Shown in pieces: positions 5,874 to 7,719 of a DNA stretch of 7,719 nucleotides. A program made the translations under genes and the position numbers. The notes under the pieces are model-generated. The model saw only the letters and a program-made list of their open reading frames with translations. It was not told where the DNA came from and did not search any database. The stretch is taken from contig CALDLZ010000389.1 in the NCBI GenBank assembly GCA_937915335.1, positions 1-7,719 on the forward strand. Direction: 5' to 3'. The stretch's first letter is position 1; every line of letters starts with the position of its first letter. The stretch comes from an uncultured Faecalibacterium sp. Its GTDB lineage: Bacteria; Bacillota; Clostridia; Oscillospirales; Ruminococcaceae.

Positions 5874-7370
5874 TTAAGCCTGCTTTGCAGCAGCCTCAGC
5901 CTTGATACGGCCGATCTCAGCCTGGATCTCTTCCATCTTCTCCTTGGTCAGGGGATAGAAGTGCATAGCAACAACATTGCAGATCCAGCCGACGATGGGC
6001 AGCAGGACGAACAGAGCGACAGTGGCCCAGAAGATCTTGTCAGAGTACGGGGTCAGGGTGTCGGGCAGAGCGTCCTTGAAGCCTGCCACAGAGTAGAACA
6101 GAGCCACCAGAGTGGATGCCAGAGAAGAGATCAGCTTATCCACGAAGCTGAACAGGGTGCCCATCAGGCCGGGGACGTACTTACCGGTACGATAAACCTC
6201 ATAGTCGGCACAGTCAGCGGTCATGGGGATAACCAGGTTGCCGGACATAGCGTTGAAGGAACGACCGACGACCCACAGTACAACGAAAGCAGCGGTGAAG
6301 AAGTTCAGGCCGTTGGTCATGCCAATATCCAAAGTCTTGGGATTGCCCAGCAAGAACAGCAGGAACATTGCGCCGAAGCAGATCATGCACGCATAAGTAC
6401 CGACCAACATACCAGTTTTTTGACCCATCTTGGAAGCGATGAACTTGATGACCAGGATGCCACCGATCACGATGGGCAGAGAAGTTGCAGCGCTCATTAG
6501 ACCATACTGATTGTAATCGCCGCAGATGATGCCATACAGCATAACCATGATGACAGAGTTGGACATCATGCTGGAAGCCAGCTTATCGGTGGAGGCGTTA
6601 ACGACCAGCATCTGAATGGCCCGGTTGTGGGAGATAACATCGACGTAATCCTTGAAACCAATCTTCTGAACCTTACCAGTTCCGAAGAACTCCAGACGAT
6701 CCTTGCGCCACAGACCAGCGATAGCTGCCACAGCGCAAACAGCAGATAAGGCAGCGCAGAACAGCCATAGATCCTGGAAGAAAGCAGGCTCCGTAAAAGC
6801 AGCAGCACCTCCATGTTTTGGCATCAGAGTGCCGGTGACGTACAAAGGCAGGACAGAGAAAATAACAGTATTGTAAATAGAGTCGAAAATTGCGAAGTAG
6901 GGACGCTGTTCAGGGTCGTTGGTCAGGCAGGACTGAGCCGACTTGGTAACGACACACTGGCAGGTGTAACCGATGATGTACAGCATGTACATCACGATGT
7001 AGAAGGGGAAACGGGCTGCCATAGGCAGGTTGGGAGTGACATGGAAGATGATACCAGAGGTCACGAACAGGATCACATTGCCGATGACAATGAAGGGACG
7101 GTTCTTACCGAACTTGGTGTTGGTTTTATCGACCATCATGCCAACGAAGGGGTCGGTTACGCCGTCCCAGATGCGCATGATGGTGGTGATGGTACCTGCC
7201 AGCACAACACCGACACCACAGAAGCCAGTCAGAAAATAGGTGACATACATAAATGCCATCGCATAGATATTGGTGGAACTGTTATTCAAGGCGTAGAGTG
7301 CGATCTCCCAGATCTTTGCGCGGTGAATACCAGTTTCCGGATCATACAGGGGTTTCTTTTGTTTTGCCAT
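5874..7370 (-). CDS. GPH-family sugar:cation symporter B (MFS_2)
   Basis: A 498-residue inner-membrane protein of the same glycoside-pentoside-hexuronide:cation symporter family as symporter A, with 12 predicted helices. Signature residues are D69 and D73 in RIWDGVTDP, D81, and R91 in the K-F-G-K-N-R-P-F loop. The segment TADCADYEVYRTGKYVPG and the next ~20 residues are the same as in A except for one conservative change. The paralogues diverge most around residues 160-200 and in the helices facing the substrate, so they may carry different glycosides; that is inference. The ATG at 7370 has AAAGGAG about 7 nt upstream. The tail ends EEIQAEIGRIKAEAAAKQA. It is the first gene of the minus-strand series and has its own promoter region upstream. 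Confidence 0.95.
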   Translation of the reverse strand: MAKQKKPLYDPETGIHRAKIWEIALYALNNSSTNIYAMAFMYVTYFLTGFCGVGVVLAGTITTIMRIWDGVTDPFVGMMVDKTNTKFGKNRPFIVIGNVILFVTSGIIFHVTPNLPMAARFPFYIVMYMLYIIGYTCQCVVTKSAQSCLTNDPEQRPYFAIFDSIYNTVIFSVLPLYVTGTLMPKHGGAAAFTEPAFFQDLWLFCAALSAVCAVAAIAGLWRKDRLEFFGTGKVQKIGFKDYVDVISHNRAIQMLVVNASTDKLASSMMSNSVIMVMLYGIICGDYNQYGLMSAATSLPIVIGGILVIKFIASKMGQKTGMLVGTYACMICFGAMFLLFLLGNPKTLDIGMTNGLNFFTAAFVVLWVVGRSFNAMSGNLVIPMTADCADYEVYRTGKYVPGLMGTLFSFVDKLISSLASTLVALFYSVAGFKDALPDTLTPYSDKIFWATVALFVLLPIVGWICNVVAMHFYPLTKEKMEEIQAEIGRIKAEAAAKQA

Positions 7371-7414
7371 GATGATTCTCCTTTACTTATACTTAATGCA
7401 TCCAACTCCTTTGC

Positions 7415-7449
7415 TCATTCTTAAAGTCTGCCACGGCCCTCAAGAATGA
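7415..7449 (-). promoter_or_regulatory. Hairpin in the symporter B leader
   Basis: Perfect 8-bp arms TCATTCTT and AAGAATGA (7415-7422 and 7442-7449) enclose 19 nt within the predicted 5' leader. It is not followed by a T-run, so it is not a terminator. A role in mRNA stability or translation is possible but unproven. Confidence 0.4.
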
Positions 7450-7470
7450 AGGAGCCGATCTCCGAAATCT

Positions 7471-7499
7471 AATATATCAGTTTATTCAACGATTGTCGT
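7471..7499 (-). promoter_or_regulatory. Promoter of GPH symporter B
   Basis: On the minus strand an extended -10, TGA-TATATT (core 7471-7476), is 17 nt from a weak -35, ACGACA (7494-7499), giving a start near 7464 and a leader of about 93 nt. The -35 matches the consensus at only four positions, so activation by a bound protein is likely. Assigned by eye only. Confidence 0.6.
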
Positions 7500-7552
7500 T
7501 TGTAAATCCTGCGCCATTTACATTGTAAATCCTGCTATTTTGGATTTTACAA
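7500..7552 (-). repeat. Direct repeats abutting the symporter B -35, probable activator site
   Basis: Two identical 13-bp copies, read on the minus strand as GCAGGATTTACAA, lie at 7523-7535 and 7500-7512, a 23-bp period. The nearer one touches the -35 box. A third, inverted and imperfect copy (TTGTAAAATCC on the minus strand) lies at 7542-7552. Between the two direct copies, GTAAAT/ATTTAC forms a small dyad. Tandem half-sites about two helical turns apart next to a weak -35 are typical of AraC-family activators. The regulator itself is not in the window. Confidence 0.65.
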
Positions 7553-7653
7553 CCAAGAAATTTTCTTCAAAAATGGACAACTTGCATAATTTTTCCCCAT
7601 TTATTGCGTTATGGAATGGACTTAAGGGAAGGATTTTTGTAGGATGAAACAAA

Positions 7654-7719
7654 ATGGCTGTATTTGTTGCACTACAAACAAAAAATGAAATTCCCGTTGG
7701 TGCTGTCATTGTTAAAAAT
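7654..7719 (+). CDS. Possible N-terminus of a TadA-like deaminase (runs off the right edge)
   Basis: From the ATG at 7654 the frame is open for 22 codons to the edge: MAVFVALQTKNEIPVGAVIV plus KN. The stretch EIPVGAVIV strongly resembles the conserved first strand of tRNA adenosine deaminase TadA (usual form EVPVGAVIV). The usual helix before it looks several residues short and an in-frame stop lies at 7645-7647, so this could be a real gene with a short start, a decayed copy or chance. AGGA lies 9 nt upstream. The zinc-binding HAE and PCxxC motifs that would settle it lie outside the window. The surrounding 7440-7719 is clearly more AT-rich than the rest. Confidence 0.35.
   Translation, partial: MAVFVALQTKNEIPVGAVIVKN

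Noticed and set aside
5655..7424. Open frames of 281 and 203 codons on the + strand
   Set aside because: They are antisense to symporter B and show the same artefactual composition as the frame opposite symporter A, even repeating the same phrases because the two symporters are paralogues.
7500..7552. Short CRISPR-like repeats
   Set aside because: Only two exact 13-bp copies plus one inverted imperfect copy, with a 10-bp spacing; far too short for CRISPR and well explained as regulatory half-sites.
7518..7709. 63-codon open frame on the - strand
   Set aside because: It overlaps the activator repeats and the TadA-like start, has no recognisable domain and lies in AT-rich DNA where such frames arise by chance.

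Overview
The window looks like part of a sugar-utilisation locus from a gut Firmicute of the Clostridia/Oscillospiraceae type (Faecalibacterium or Subdoligranulum-like). This placement is an inference from GC-rich codon use in the main genes, strong AGGAG-type ribosome binding sites, and the pairing of a GH2 glycosidase with GPH-family symporters. No rRNA or other taxonomic marker is present, so it is only a best guess. There are no tRNA, rRNA, CRISPR or IS features that I can see.

Layout. Positions 1-1793 (+) hold the last ~596 codons of a GH2 glycosidase. Both catalytic glutamates and an N-x-K motif of the beta-glucuronidase kind are visible, followed by a ~110-residue Met-rich C-terminal tail and a strong terminator. 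Everything from 1895 to 7370 is on the minus strand and converges on it. Read in the direction of transcription, the order is: GPH symporter B (7370-5874), a 183-aa TM2-domain protein (5737-5186), a terminator, GPH symporter A (4843-3323), a 98-aa TM2-domain protein (3206-2910), a 67-aa single-pass membrane protein (2864-2661), a terminator, and a HigB/HigA-type toxin-antitoxin pair (2535-1895). The right edge (7654 onward, +) shows 22 codons of a possible TadA-like deaminase in an AT-rich stretch.

How it fits together. The symporters probably import a glycoside, plausibly a glucuronide, which the GH2 enzyme would cleave in the cytoplasm; this is inference from family and proximity. The most distinctive feature is a tandem two-module layout. 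Each GPH symporter is followed by an intrinsic terminator and then, only 31-38 nt later, by a TM2-domain gene. The two TM2 proteins share about 40% identity and an unusual conserved C-terminal tail, which suggests the whole symporter-TM2 pair was duplicated.

Regulation visible in the sequence. The toxin-antitoxin promoter contains a perfect 12-bp-arm palindrome spanning from the -35 to the -10. Symporter B has an extended -10 promoter with a weak -35 and two 13-bp direct repeats abutting it, an AraC-like activator layout. Symporter A has an AT-rich upstream region with three dyads, consistent with repressor control. Each of the two regulatory regions is different, so the two symporters are probably induced by different signals.
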